From NCBI RefSeq assembly GCF_900102105.1, contig NZ_FNBB01000010.1, positions 62,001 through 126,000 of the forward strand: 64,000 nt of DNA, written 5' to 3'. A program made the translations under genes and the position numbers. This document shows positions 28,604 to 37,323 of this stretch, piece after piece. The notes beneath the pieces are model-generated. The model was not told the origin of the DNA. It made no database searches and saw only the letters and a program-made list of their open reading frames with translations. This stretch comes from Agrobacterium pusense (GTDB lineage: Bacteria > Pseudomonadota > Alphaproteobacteria > Rhizobiales > Rhizobiaceae). Numbering within the stretch: the first letter of the stretch is position 1; the number at the start of each line of letters is the position of its first letter.

Positions 28604-28990
28604 TCACACCAGCCCGAACACGTAGCTCAACGAGAGTGCGGCGAGCAGAAAGTGCACAACCAGAAGTAAGAGATTCCGCATGGTTGCGCCACCATCCGAG
28701 AGGATGGAGAGTATCCCGCCGAAGACGCTGAGGCCGAATGCCGCACCGAAGGCGAGATAGACCATGGGCTGGGCGAGAAGCAGGGCGGCGGCGCCGAGGC
28801 CCAGATAAAAGCCGGCAAGCGACGAGCGCACCAGCGCATAGCCATCCCGGCGTTCGCCGGCGGGCAGCAGACCGAAAGCGCGAAGCGTCAAGCCGGGTGC
28901 GAACATGAAAAACAGCCCGATGATGGCTGATACCACCGCCGCGCCGAAGGCCAATTGTTCGCCGAACTCTGTCGGAAAATAAAACTCCAT
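28604..28990 (-). CDS. Small four-helix membrane protein of unknown function
   Basis: From the ATG at 28990 (GGGGA five bases upstream) the product has 128 residues and four hydrophobic segments (LAFGAAVVSAIIGLFFMFAP; LAGFYLGLGAAALLLAQP; YLAFGAAFGLSVFGGILSIL; NLLLLVVHFLLAALSLSYVF). The layout resembles DUF4345-type integral membrane proteins, but I do not firmly recognise it. It lies between priA and the atp operon, in the same direction. Confidence 0.72.
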   Translation of the reverse strand: MEFYFPTEFGEQLAFGAAVVSAIIGLFFMFAPGLTLRAFGLLPAGERRDGYALVRSSLAGFYLGLGAAALLLAQPMVYLAFGAAFGLSVFGGILSILSDGGATMRNLLLLVVHFLLAALSLSYVFGLV

Positions 28991-29071
28991 ATCGTTCCCC
29001 AAATCATTCTGTTTCCCGCTGGCGTTATGACACGGTCATGACAGCAGGAAAAAGCCCTTCTTTGATAAAGT

Positions 29072-31288
29072 TCAAAGGAAACTTTGCGGATCGATATCCA
29101 GCTGAACATGCACGCTGCCGCGCTCTTTAGGGCCATTTGCCAGAAGCGTTCGCAGGAACGATTGCATGTCGGAGTTGCGTCGCCCGTGCACCAGCAACCG
29201 GAAGCGATGGCGGCCGCGGATGAGCGCGAGCGGCGCTTCCGCCGGGCCAAGCAGCATGATGCCGTTTACCTGCGGGGCCGCAGCCCGCAATCCACGCGCA
29301 TGTGTCTCCGCCTCTGCGCGCGTATCGGCTGAGACGATGATCGAGGCAAGCCGTCCGAAGGGCGGCAGGACAGCCTTTTCGCGCTCCACGATCTCCCTCT
29401 CGTAAAAAGCCGAGGCGTCACCGGAGACGATCGCCTGCATAACCGGATGCTGCGGCTGATAGGTCTGGAGCAGGCCATGACTCTTGCGCCCCGTCCGTCC
29501 GGCGCGACCCGTCACCTGCGAAAGCAGCTGGAAGGTTCGCTCCGCCGCACGCGGGTCGCCATTGGCCAGGCCGAGATCGGCATCGACGATGCCAACGAGC
29601 GTCATCAGCGGGAAATTATGCCCCTTGGCGACGAGCTGCGTGCCGATGACGATATCCGCCTCGCCTTTGACGATCGCCTCCAGCTCCAACCGCAACCGCT
29701 TGACGCCCATGAGATCGGAAGAGAGCACGATGGTGCGGGCATCGGGGAAATGTTTCTCCACCTCTTCGGCGATGCGCTCAACCCCCGGCCCGCAGGCCAC
29801 GAGATGATCGAAGGTGCCGCATTCCGGGCAATGGTCGGGCGTCGGCTCATTATGGCCGCACTGATGGCACTGCAACTGATTGCGGAAACGATGCTCCACC
29901 AGCCAGCTGGAACATTGTGGGCACTGAAAACGATGGCCGCAGACGCGGCACAGCGTCAGCGGCGCATAACCGCGTCGATTGAGGAACAGCAGCGCCTGCT
30001 CGCCCTTCTCGATCGTCTTGCCGATTCCGCGCAGCAGAACGGGTGACAGAAACCCTCCCCTTTCCGGCGGATGGCGGCGCATATCGACAAGATGCAGATC
30101 GGGCATTGCCGCATCGCCGAAACGCGTATGCAGGTGAATGGTGTTGTAACGCCCCGAACTGCCGTTGACTTGGCTTTCCACCGAAGGCGTGGCCGAAACC
30201 AGCACGACGGGGAATTCGGCGATACGCGCCCTCACCACCGCCATGTCGCGGGCATTATAGAAGACACGATCTTCCTGCTTGTAAGCGGGGTCGTGCTCCT
30301 CATCGACAATAATAAGACCAAGATTGTCGAACGGCAGGAAAAGCGCCGAACGTGCCCCAGCCACCACCTTCACCTCGCCGGTCACTGCCTGCCGCCAGAC
30401 CTTTTCGCGCATACGCGGCGACAGGTCCGAATGCCATTCGGCCGGCTTGGCGCCGAAACGATCCTGGAAACGCTCCAGAAACGCCGCCGTCAACGCGATT
30501 TCGGGCAGCAGGATGAGGACCTGCTTGCCTTGCCTGAGCGTCTCGGCCACGGCCTCGAAATAGACCTCGGTCTTGCCGGAGCCGGTCACGCCATCGATCA
30601 GGGAAACATGAAATCCACCCTTGCGCACATCCTCGAGGATCTCCGAAGCCGCCTGTCTCTGCGGGCCTTCCAGACGCGGCTCGACATAATCGGGGTCAGG
30701 CTCGGGCACCACTGGCGGCGCGGGCAGGAATATCGTCTCGAACACGCCCTGTTTGACAAGCCCGTCGATGACACTGGTCGAAACGCCTGCAGCATGGGCA
30801 AGCCCGCTCTTCGTCCAGCCGTGCCCTTCGGCCGCCAGCTCCATTACCCGTTCGCGGGCGGGGGTCAGGCGCTCCGGCCTACCTTCGGTCAGCCGCAGCC
30901 CCTCGATCATCGGTTCGGGATCGAAAGCGGCGGGCGCACGCAACGCCATGCGTGCCACGAGGCCGGGCGGAGAAAGCGTATAGGCGGCGACCCAGTCCAC
31001 GAAGCGGCGCATTTCCGTCTTCATGGGCGGGCACTCGAAACTCTTGGTAATGGGCCGCAACTTCTTCGGATCGACAGCTTTCTCTCCGGTTTCGTCCCAC
31101 ACCACGCCGAACACCTGCCGGGGGCCAAGCGGCACCTGAACGACGGAACCAGTTTCCACCACCATATCTTCAGGCACAGCGTAGCTATAGGGCCCGGGCG
31201 CCGGCATGGGCACAAGAACGGGCACCGTGCGCGTGGGCGACGGCGGGTCGAACAGAGCCCCAAACAGATCGGACGAATCTTTTGCCAT
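29072..31288 (-). CDS. priA: Primosomal protein N' (replication restart helicase)
   Basis: This 738-residue superfamily 2 helicase reloads the replisome at stalled forks. Visible features are the N-terminal 3' DNA-binding domain, Walker A DGVTGSGKT (233-240), DEEH box (329-332, IIVDEEHDPAYKQ), and the paired-zinc cysteine cluster CRVCGHRFQCPQC plus CHQCGHNEP and HCPECGTF. Motif V/VI appears as GTQLVAKGHNFP and QVTGRAGR. The start 31288 (MAKDSSDLFG) is preferred; a 25-residue extension is unlike the family. Confidence 0.97.
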   Translation of the reverse strand: MAKDSSDLFGALFDPPSPTRTVPVLVPMPAPGPYSYAVPEDMVVETGSVVQVPLGPRQVFGVVWDETGEKAVDPKKLRPITKSFECPPMKTEMRRFVDWVAAYTLSPPGLVARMALRAPAAFDPEPMIEGLRLTEGRPERLTPARERVMELAAEGHGWTKSGLAHAAGVSTSVIDGLVKQGVFETIFLPAPPVVPEPDPDYVEPRLEGPQRQAASEILEDVRKGGFHVSLIDGVTGSGKTEVYFEAVAETLRQGKQVLILLPEIALTAAFLERFQDRFGAKPAEWHSDLSPRMREKVWRQAVTGEVKVVAGARSALFLPFDNLGLIIVDEEHDPAYKQEDRVFYNARDMAVVRARIAEFPVVLVSATPSVESQVNGSSGRYNTIHLHTRFGDAAMPDLHLVDMRRHPPERGGFLSPVLLRGIGKTIEKGEQALLFLNRRGYAPLTLCRVCGHRFQCPQCSSWLVEHRFRNQLQCHQCGHNEPTPDHCPECGTFDHLVACGPGVERIAEEVEKHFPDARTIVLSSDLMGVKRLRLELEAIVKGEADIVIGTQLVAKGHNFPLMTLVGIVDADLGLANGDPRAAERTFQLLSQVTGRAGRTGRKSHGLLQTYQPQHPVMQAIVSGDASAFYEREIVEREKAVLPPFGRLASIIVSADTRAEAETHARGLRAAAPQVNGIMLLGPAEAPLALIRGRHRFRLLVHGRRNSDMQSFLRTLLANGPKERGSVHVQLDIDPQSFL

Positions 31289-31409
31289 GATGTGGCGACC
31301 ATGCCCCGGCGACAGGAAAAAGGAAACCGCCCGGATGTAGTGGGCGCACCACGCAAAGTCCACCTCTTAACCAAATGCTGACCATAAGCGCATAGTTTCG
31401 CATTGTGGA

Positions 31410-32357
31410 ATGGAGCGCCGCGTGACCGAAATCCTGACATTCGCCGAACCCGATCTGCTCGCCGAGCGCCAAGCCTGGCTGACGGCGCTTGCAGGCGAGC
31501 GCCGCCTCTCCGACAACACCGTCGAGGCCTATGAGCGCGATACGCGTCAGTTCCTGACGTTCCTGACCGGCTACATCGGCAAACCAGCCTCCATAATCGA
31601 TATTGCCGATCTGCGCCCCGTTGATCTTCGCGCCTTTCTGGCCAATAGACGCAAGGAGGGCGCCGGCGCGCGGTCGCTTGGGCGGCATCTGGCGGGCCTG
31701 CGCTCGCTACTGCACCACCTGCAGAAAAAGGGACTCGTCAATGCGGCCGGCGCCACCGCAATGCGCGCGCCAAAACAGCCGAAATCGCTGCCGAAGCCGC
31801 TGACCGACCGTCAGGCGCTGAAGATCACCACGGCCGAGGCACAGTTGAACGAAGAACCCTGGATTGCCGCCCGCAACGCTGCGGTCATGTCGCTGCTTTA
31901 CGGCTGTGGCCTGCGCATTTCCGAGGCACTGGGTCTTACTCCCGCCGATTTCCCACCCGGCGTGCGCAGCCTGCGCATCACCGGCAAGGGCAACAAGACG
32001 CGGATCGTGCCGCTGCTCGCAGTGGTGACGGAAGCGGTCGATACATACAAAAAGCTCTGCCCCTATGCCATGTCGGCGGACGAACCGATGTTCCTCGGGG
32101 CACGCGGCGGCAAGCTTCAGCCTGCCATCATCCAGCGTGAAATGCAGAAGCTGCGCGGCGCTTTCGGCCTGCCGGAAAACGCCACCCCGCATGCGTTGCG
32201 CCATTCCTTCGCCACCCACCTTCTGGCCGGCGGTGGGGATCTGCGCACCATTCAGGAACTACTCGGCCATGCCAGCCTCTCCACCACACAGGTCTATACC
32301 GGCGTCGATACGGCGAGACTGTTGGAGATCTACGACAACGCTCACCCACGCGCATGA
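31410..32357 (+). CDS. xerC: Tyrosine recombinase XerC
   Basis: The 315-residue protein resolves chromosome dimers at dif together with XerD. It has the N-terminal SAM-like core-binding domain (~15-115) and a catalytic domain with the Arg in YGCGLRISEAL, Lys in GKGNKTR, the H-x-x-R in HALRHSFATHLLAGG, and the nucleophile region HASLSTTQVYTGVD. The gene is divergent from priA (121 bp gap). A GTG at 31422 is an alternative start. No integron or prophage context is present, so this is the housekeeping enzyme. Confidence 0.93.
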   Translation: MERRVTEILTFAEPDLLAERQAWLTALAGERRLSDNTVEAYERDTRQFLTFLTGYIGKPASIIDIADLRPVDLRAFLANRRKEGAGARSLGRHLAGLRSLLHHLQKKGLVNAAGATAMRAPKQPKSLPKPLTDRQALKITTAEAQLNEEPWIAARNAAVMSLLYGCGLRISEALGLTPADFPPGVRSLRITGKGNKTRIVPLLAVVTEAVDTYKKLCPYAMSADEPMFLGARGGKLQPAIIQREMQKLRGAFGLPENATPHALRHSFATHLLAGGGDLRTIQELLGHASLSTTQVYTGVDTARLLEIYDNAHPRA

Positions 32358-32437
32358 TGCAGGAAATGGTTAACCATAGGCATTAACCAGACGTCCAAAC
32401 CCCCGTTCTATAAGCGAAAAAGAACCGGATTGGACCG

Positions 32438-33532
32438 ATGCACAGCCTGATAAAGCCTCAAAATCTCACCGCCACCCTGATGGGCAAGACCGGCGACGCG
32501 CTGCTCTGGCTGCTGGCCGCCCTGCATGTCACCGCCGTTGCCATCCTGCTCATGACCTTGCTGTCACTCAGTGAAGCGGAAGCCGCCGAGCAGACGATCA
32601 CCTGCGCGGGCAGCGACATTCTCGTTGACATGCGCAAGACCGATCCTGAAGCCTTCGCCAAGATCGAACAGGAAGCGGCAGCGATCCCGAACGGCAAGGG
32701 CAATTTCTGGCGCATCGAAAAGACAGGTACGGCCCCATCCTATCTTCTCGGCACCATGCATGTGACCGATCCGCGCGTTCTAGAGATGCCGGCCGCCGCC
32801 AGCGCCGCCTTTGAGAAGGCAGCGACTGTCATCGTGGAATCGGACGAGATCCTTGATGACAAGAAAATAGCGGCATCCCTGCTGGGCAAGCCCGAACTCA
32901 CCATGTTTCTGGACGGCAAATCGATCACCGACATCCTGCCGCCCGACAATGTCGCGCGCCTTGAAAAGGGCCTGAAGGAGCGCGGCATTCCACTCAATGC
33001 CGTGTCGCGCATGAAGCCCTGGATGCTCTCGAGCTTCGTTGCCCTTCCCGCCTGCGAGTTTGCCCGCAAGGCAACGGGCCTTTCCTTTCTCGACAAGAAG
33101 CTTGCCGAAGATGCGGTTGCGAACGGAAAGCGCCTCGTCGGGCTGGAGACCATGGTCGAACAACTGACCGCCATGTCCGAACTGCCGATGGAATTTCATC
33201 TGCAGGCGCTTATCGAAACGCTTGAGCTTGGCGACCGCATGGATGACGTGATGACGACCATGACCGATCTTTACGTCGCGGGCGACATCGGCATGACCAT
33301 GCCGATGCTGAAAAGTCTGGATCCCAAGAAGGCCGCCGACAACGATAAGGGCTACGCCGCTTTCGAACAGCGCATCATCACCGATCGCAACCATGTGATG
33401 GCGGACCGCTCCACCAATGAGCTTGCCAAGGGTAATGTCTTCATGGCCGTCGGCGCGCTGCACCTGCCGGGCGAAGGAGGCCTCGTGGAACTGCTGCGCG
33501 CGAAAGGCTTCACGCTGACGCGGGTTGAGTGA
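32438..33532 (+). CDS. TraB/GumN family protein
   Basis: The 364-residue protein has an N-terminal signal or anchor segment (about residues 18-45, AALHVTAVAILLMTLLSLSE) followed by a TraB/GumN domain, recognisable from SYLLGTMHVTDPRVLEMP, the acidic VIVESDEI and the C-terminal FMAVGALHLPGEGGLVELL with its GALH motif. TraB/GumN proteins are thought to be metal-dependent proteases, periplasmic here, but function is not established. Its 3' end overlaps the convergent DUF2867 gene by 23 bp. Confidence 0.85.
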   Translation: MHSLIKPQNLTATLMGKTGDALLWLLAALHVTAVAILLMTLLSLSEAEAAEQTITCAGSDILVDMRKTDPEAFAKIEQEAAAIPNGKGNFWRIEKTGTAPSYLLGTMHVTDPRVLEMPAAASAAFEKAATVIVESDEILDDKKIAASLLGKPELTMFLDGKSITDILPPDNVARLEKGLKERGIPLNAVSRMKPWMLSSFVALPACEFARKATGLSFLDKKLAEDAVANGKRLVGLETMVEQLTAMSELPMEFHLQALIETLELGDRMDDVMTTMTDLYVAGDIGMTMPMLKSLDPKKAADNDKGYAAFEQRIITDRNHVMADRSTNELAKGNVFMAVGALHLPGEGGLVELLRAKGFTLTRVE

Positions 33533-34004
33533 CCGGGACAGTTCCTGTTTCGACGGGCCGGATAGAGGCGCAGAACGGTCGCATCGTCGCAGGCACGATG
33601 CGGCGGTGAAACGGACCAACGAGAAGAAGATAAAACCGACCGAACAGGTTCTTGCGCCGGACAATGGTGGTGACGCTCGCCAGCTGGCGGTCTGCCGCAT
33701 CTTCGAGATCGATGACGATGCGAAAATCGAGGTGGTGGTCATCAAAGCCGAGCACCGTCCGTTCTGGCGTGGAGGTGATGACCGGGAACCCGCCCGCAGA
33801 ACTGCCCGCCGCCAACTCGACCGTTTTTAAACCGACCATCGAAACGATACCGTTTCGAAGCGACATCAGGCCGCTGATCCACGCCGGAGGATGCTCCAGA
33901 AAAAGCCTGCTCACATCGAGCGAGGACGTTACCCGCGTTGTCAATTCACCCTGAAAGCAATCGTACCAATCGGCACCCGGCAATATATCTTCAATATTTG
34001 GCAT
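33510..34004 (-). CDS. DUF2867 domain protein
   Basis: The 164 residues from MPNIEDILPGADWYDCF match the DUF2867 pattern (ADWYDCFQGEL, ERTVLGFDDHHLDFRIVIDL, LFGRFYLLLVGPFHRRIVP). This is a small soluble domain of unknown function that also occurs fused to sugar-nucleotide epimerase-like proteins. The start at 34004 gives the family-like N-terminus; a 13-codon extension is less likely. It converges on and overlaps the TraB/GumN gene. Confidence 0.75.
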   Translation of the reverse strand: MPNIEDILPGADWYDCFQGELTTRVTSSLDVSRLFLEHPPAWISGLMSLRNGIVSMVGLKTVELAAGSSAGGFPVITSTPERTVLGFDDHHLDFRIVIDLEDAADRQLASVTTIVRRKNLFGRFYLLLVGPFHRRIVPATMRPFCASIRPVETGTVPVTQPASA

Positions 34005-34083
34005 CTCTGATCCCCAGCCGCTCCTTTGCAGCAAGGGAAACATGCCGTTTTTACGCGGCAGGGGGAACGTGACAAACCGACGC

Positions 34084-34584
34084 TCAGCCGTGTGTCATGC
34101 GCCGGAGGAGATTGGTGCGCCAATAGAACTGGTGAACAAGGACAGCCGCGACATGGCCCGCGATCAAAACCCACATCAGCACCTTGAACGGGCCGGAGTG
34201 TAGCTCCCCTGCCGCGCTCACCCCAAAGTAATAGGCGGCGATGCCAGAGAGTGGCAGGATGAAGAACAGCGCGTAAAGCGTAAAATGCGCCATCTTGGCG
34301 GCAATCTGCGCGAAACGCGGCTCTTCAGGCGGATGTGACGGAACGCCCTGGATCAGCCGCAGACAGAGGCGCAGTACCGTAAGAAACAGCACGGCGAAGC
34401 CGACATAGGCATGGATATTGGCAGAAGAAATCTGATCTGGCGTCAATGTTTCACCCCGCCGCATCAGCCGGTAGGCATGGGCCATGGCATCGGGAAACAA
34501 GAGGTTGAAGAAAATCAGAAGCGCCATTGTCCAATGGATGACACGCTGCGGAATGGAGAAGGAAACTTGAGTGGAATGCGCCAT
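34084..34584 (-). CDS. Cytochrome b561 family protein
   Basis: The 166-residue protein has four transmembrane helices with histidines suited to bind two b hemes: VIHWTMALLIFF, NIHAYVGFAVLFL, and GHVAAVLVHQFYWR near the end. This is the short bacterial cytochrome b561 (CybB/YodB) type that oxidises quinol, in some bacteria using superoxide. The start at 34584 (MAHSTQVSFSIPQRV) is standard. Confidence 0.87.
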   Translation of the reverse strand: MAHSTQVSFSIPQRVIHWTMALLIFFNLLFPDAMAHAYRLMRRGETLTPDQISSANIHAYVGFAVLFLTVLRLCLRLIQGVPSHPPEEPRFAQIAAKMAHFTLYALFFILPLSGIAAYYFGVSAAGELHSGPFKVLMWVLIAGHVAAVLVHQFYWRTNLLRRMTHG

Positions 34585-34630
34585 TTTATTGCCTTTTATC
34601 AAAAGGTTAGACAGGCTTTAGCGCGAGTAT

Positions 34631-34663
34631 GAGAAACCCCGGCCTGCATGGCAAGCCGGGGTT
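34631..34663 (-). terminator. Intrinsic terminator downstream of lpdA
   Basis: AACCCCGGC (34635-34643) and GCCGGGGTT (34655-34663) form a perfect 9 bp stem with an 11-base loop. On the minus strand TTTCTC follows. It lies about 50 bp past the lpdA stop and shields the cytochrome gene from read-through. Confidence 0.75.
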
Positions 34664-34711
34664 CAGCAGATGACGGAAATTTAATATTCGAGCGTCGGGC
34701 TCAAACGCCGA

Positions 34712-36118
34712 TCACATGTGGATCGGCTTGAAGAACGTTGCCAGCGCCGCTTCCTTCACGGCTTCCGACATGGTCGGGTGCGCATGGCAGGTGCGGCCGA
34801 GATCTTCCGAGGAACCGCCAAATTCCATCAGTACGGTGATCTCGTGGATCATTTCGCCAGCGCCGAAGCCGACAATGTGACCGCCGAGAACCCGGTCGGT
34901 TTCCTTGTCGGCAAGGATCTTCACGAAACCATCCGTCACCTGCATGGCGCGGGCGCGGCCATTGGCGGTGAAGGGGAACTTGCCAACCTTGTAAGCGACG
35001 CCGGCGGCCTTGAGTTCCTCTTCGGTCTTGCCGACGGAAGCCACTTCCGGCTGCGTGTAAACGACTGCCGGAATGACGTCGTAATTCACGTGACCGCGCT
35101 GGCCGGCAAGGATTTCCGCAAGCGCAACACCCTCGTCTTCCGCTTTGTGCGCCAGCATCGGGCCCTTCACCACGTCGCCGATCGCATAGATGCCATCGAC
35201 ATTGGTCTTGTAGTGGCCGTCGATTTCAACGCGGCCACGGCTGTCGAGCACGACACCAGCTTCGGCAAGGCCGAGACCTTCGGTGTAGGGCTTGCGGCCG
35301 GTGGAGATCAGCACGACGTTTGCTTCCAGCGTTTCGGCAGCGCCGCCCTTGACCGGCTCGAACACGACCTTGGCGCCGGCAGCGGTTTTTTCAACAGCCG
35401 TTACCTTTGCGCCGAGCTTGAAATCGAGGCCCTGCTTGGCGAGCAGACGCTGCGCCTGCTTGGAAACCTCGGCATCCATGCCGCCGAGAATGTTGTCGAG
35501 ATATTCGACGACGGTAACCTTGGCGCCGAGACGCGACCAGACCGAACCGAGTTCAAGGCCGATGACGCCGCCGCCGACAACGATCAGCTTTTCCGGAACC
35601 TTGGAGAGAGCGATTGCGCCGGTGGAGGACACGATGACGCTTTCATCGATATCAACCTGAACACCCGGAATGCCGGCAACGTCAGAACCCGTGGCGATGA
35701 CGATATTCTTTGCTTCGATTTCCTGTGTCTCGCCCTTGTCGTTGGTGACGGAAACCTTGCCGGCCGACACAACCTTGCCGGTGCCCTGGAAAGCATCGAT
35801 CTTGTTCTTCTTGAACAGGAAGGCAACGCCATCGACATTGGCCTTCACCACGCCGTCCTTGTGACCCATCATCTTTTCAAGGTTCAGCTTGGGCGCTGCA
35901 ACTTCGATGCCGAGCGAGTCGACACCATGGGCAACATGTGCGAAGGTTTCGGACGCGTGCAGCAGCGCCTTGGAGGGAATGCAGCCGACATTGAGGCAGG
36001 TGCCGCCATAGGTCGCGCGCTTTTCGATGACAGCGACCTTGAGGCCCAGCTGCGCCGCCTTGACCGCGCAAACATAACCGCCGGGGCCGGTGCCGATTAC
36101 AACTACATCATATGCCAT
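34712..36118 (-). CDS. lpdA: Dihydrolipoyl dehydrogenase (E3)
   Basis: The 468-residue flavoprotein reoxidises dihydrolipoamide with NAD. The FAD motif VVVIGTGPGGYVCAVKAAQ leads to the redox cysteines Cys41 and Cys46 in GGTCLNVGCIPSK. The NAD domain has VVGGGVIGLELGSVWSRLG, and the catalytic His lies in CHAHPTMSEAVKEA near the C-terminus. Its place downstream of odhA-odhB suggests it serves 2-oxoglutarate dehydrogenase, though rhizobia often have several E3 copies. The operon link is interrupted by two unrelated genes. Confidence 0.96.
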   Translation of the reverse strand: MAYDVVVIGTGPGGYVCAVKAAQLGLKVAVIEKRATYGGTCLNVGCIPSKALLHASETFAHVAHGVDSLGIEVAAPKLNLEKMMGHKDGVVKANVDGVAFLFKKNKIDAFQGTGKVVSAGKVSVTNDKGETQEIEAKNIVIATGSDVAGIPGVQVDIDESVIVSSTGAIALSKVPEKLIVVGGGVIGLELGSVWSRLGAKVTVVEYLDNILGGMDAEVSKQAQRLLAKQGLDFKLGAKVTAVEKTAAGAKVVFEPVKGGAAETLEANVVLISTGRKPYTEGLGLAEAGVVLDSRGRVEIDGHYKTNVDGIYAIGDVVKGPMLAHKAEDEGVALAEILAGQRGHVNYDVIPAVVYTQPEVASVGKTEEELKAAGVAYKVGKFPFTANGRARAMQVTDGFVKILADKETDRVLGGHIVGFGAGEMIHEITVLMEFGGSSEDLGRTCHAHPTMSEAVKEAALATFFKPIHM

Positions 36119-36184
36119 GTTCTGGTTCCTGCTTTATAGGGGCAAGATATCGGATCATTGCCCAGCTTCCGTTTGACCTGAAAC

Positions 36185-36826
36185 TCAGGCCGCTTTTTCC
36201 GTTGCGAGTTTTATACCGAGGGCGATGAAAACCACCCCGCTGGTGCGGTCGATCCATTGGCTGGCGCGCTGAAACGCGGCGCGCATTCGTGGTGTCGTCA
36301 TGAACAGGCTGACGCCAACGAACCAAAGGATGAGGCAGCTTGCCATGACGAGACCGTATCCGAATTTGATGCCAACGGGCGTGTGGGCGTGAACCACCGT
36401 CGAAAAGATCGACAGGAAGAAAAACACCGGCTTGGGGTTGAGTGCATTGGCCGCAAAACCGAGCGTGAACGCCTTCAGCGCCGTCTGACTGCTTTTCGCC
36501 TGAACGCCTTCACCTTCGGCAGCGGGCAATTCGGTCTTGCCAGCGCGCAGCGCCTTGATGCCGATATAAATCAGATAGGCGACACCCAGCCATTTGACGA
36601 TGTTGAAGAGATAGATCGACTGGGAAATGATCAGGCCAAGGCCGAGGATCGTATAGGTGACATGGAACATCAGCGATGTCCCGACGCCGAAGCTGGTGAT
36701 GATGGCCTGCTTGCGCCCATGCACCATCGCCTGACGCATGACCATGGCGAGATCGGCGCCAGGCGACACGATCGCGAAGGAGAAAATCGCCATCAGGGAT
36801 GCAAGTTCGATGAGATATTGATGCAT
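36185..36826 (-). CDS. LysE/RhtB family amino acid exporter
   Basis: The 213-residue inner-membrane protein has about six hydrophobic segments and the family's N-terminal signature SPGADLAMVMRQAMVHGR with GVGTSLMFHVTYTILGLG. These proteins export amino acids or homoserine lactone-like compounds. The substrate is unknown. It lies between the MAPEG gene (13 bp gap) and lpdA (66 bp), same strand. Confidence 0.88.
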   Translation of the reverse strand: MHQYLIELASLMAIFSFAIVSPGADLAMVMRQAMVHGRKQAIITSFGVGTSLMFHVTYTILGLGLIISQSIYLFNIVKWLGVAYLIYIGIKALRAGKTELPAAEGEGVQAKSSQTALKAFTLGFAANALNPKPVFFFLSIFSTVVHAHTPVGIKFGYGLVMASCLILWFVGVSLFMTTPRMRAAFQRASQWIDRTSGVVFIALGIKLATEKAA

Positions 36827-36839
36827 CGTAAAGCAGCCT

Positions 36840-37253
36840 TCAGAACATCAGCACGAAAAACATGAGTGCCAGCCCGAGCATCGACCCCAGCCAGACGAAA
36901 GACCGTATATAGGGGACGCCCGCCAGATAGAGCGGAATGTAGATCACCCGGCAGATCAGCCAGATCCAGGCGCCAGTGAGCGCCAGACCGGCAGGATCAC
37001 CCGCCATGATGACCCCGAAAGCGAGCGCCAGAAAAGCCGGGTATGTTTCCCGGAAATTCGCAGACGCGCGTGACGCACGGCCGGAAAGCCTGCCCTGCTG
37101 CTCTCGGCTGCCATCCCTCGGGCCGGCATTCCATTCAAGCCCGAATTCCTTGGTCGCCGTCATCCCCTGCAACATGACGTGCACGACGAGGAGAAGGACG
37201 CTCAGACCGACAAGCGGCAAAAAAGGCGAAGCGGCTAGAAATGTCGGCTGCAC
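36840..37253 (-). CDS. MAPEG family membrane protein
   Basis: The 137 residues have four hydrophobic segments and the MAPEG motif RASRASANFRETYPAFLALAFG plus RVIYIPLYLAGVPYIRSFVW. MAPEG proteins include microsomal glutathione transferases; bacterial members are poorly characterised. The gene follows the odhB terminator-like palindrome and precedes the LysE-type gene. Confidence 0.82.
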   Translation of the reverse strand: MQPTFLAASPFLPLVGLSVLLLVVHVMLQGMTATKEFGLEWNAGPRDGSREQQGRLSGRASRASANFRETYPAFLALAFGVIMAGDPAGLALTGAWIWLICRVIYIPLYLAGVPYIRSFVWLGSMLGLALMFFVLMF

Positions 37254-37273
37254 GTCTGCTCTCCCTGTTAGTC

Positions 37274-37307
37274 TTTCAGCGGGGCTTCACTTGAAGCCCC
37301 GCTGAAA
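37274..37307 (-). terminator. Perfect 16 bp palindrome downstream of odhB
   Basis: TTTCAGCGGGGCTTCA and TGAAGCCCCGCTGAAA flank a CT centre, an exact inverted repeat of 16 bp per arm located 17 bp after the odhB stop. The GC core suits a terminator for the mdh-suc-odh operon, though the T tract is weak (CTGAAAGAC). It could also be a bidirectional roadblock or 3' protector. Confidence 0.7.
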
Positions 37308-37323
37308 CGAAAAGCAAGAGCGA

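Noticed and set aside
31410-32357. Phage or integron integrase
   Set aside because: The recombinase has XerC features and sits between priA and a TraB gene without att repeats or cargo genes.
32370-32386. Full CtrA binding site TTAA-N7-TTAA
   Set aside because: The two TTAA half-sites are 9 bases apart, not 7, so I list it only as a weak half-site observation.
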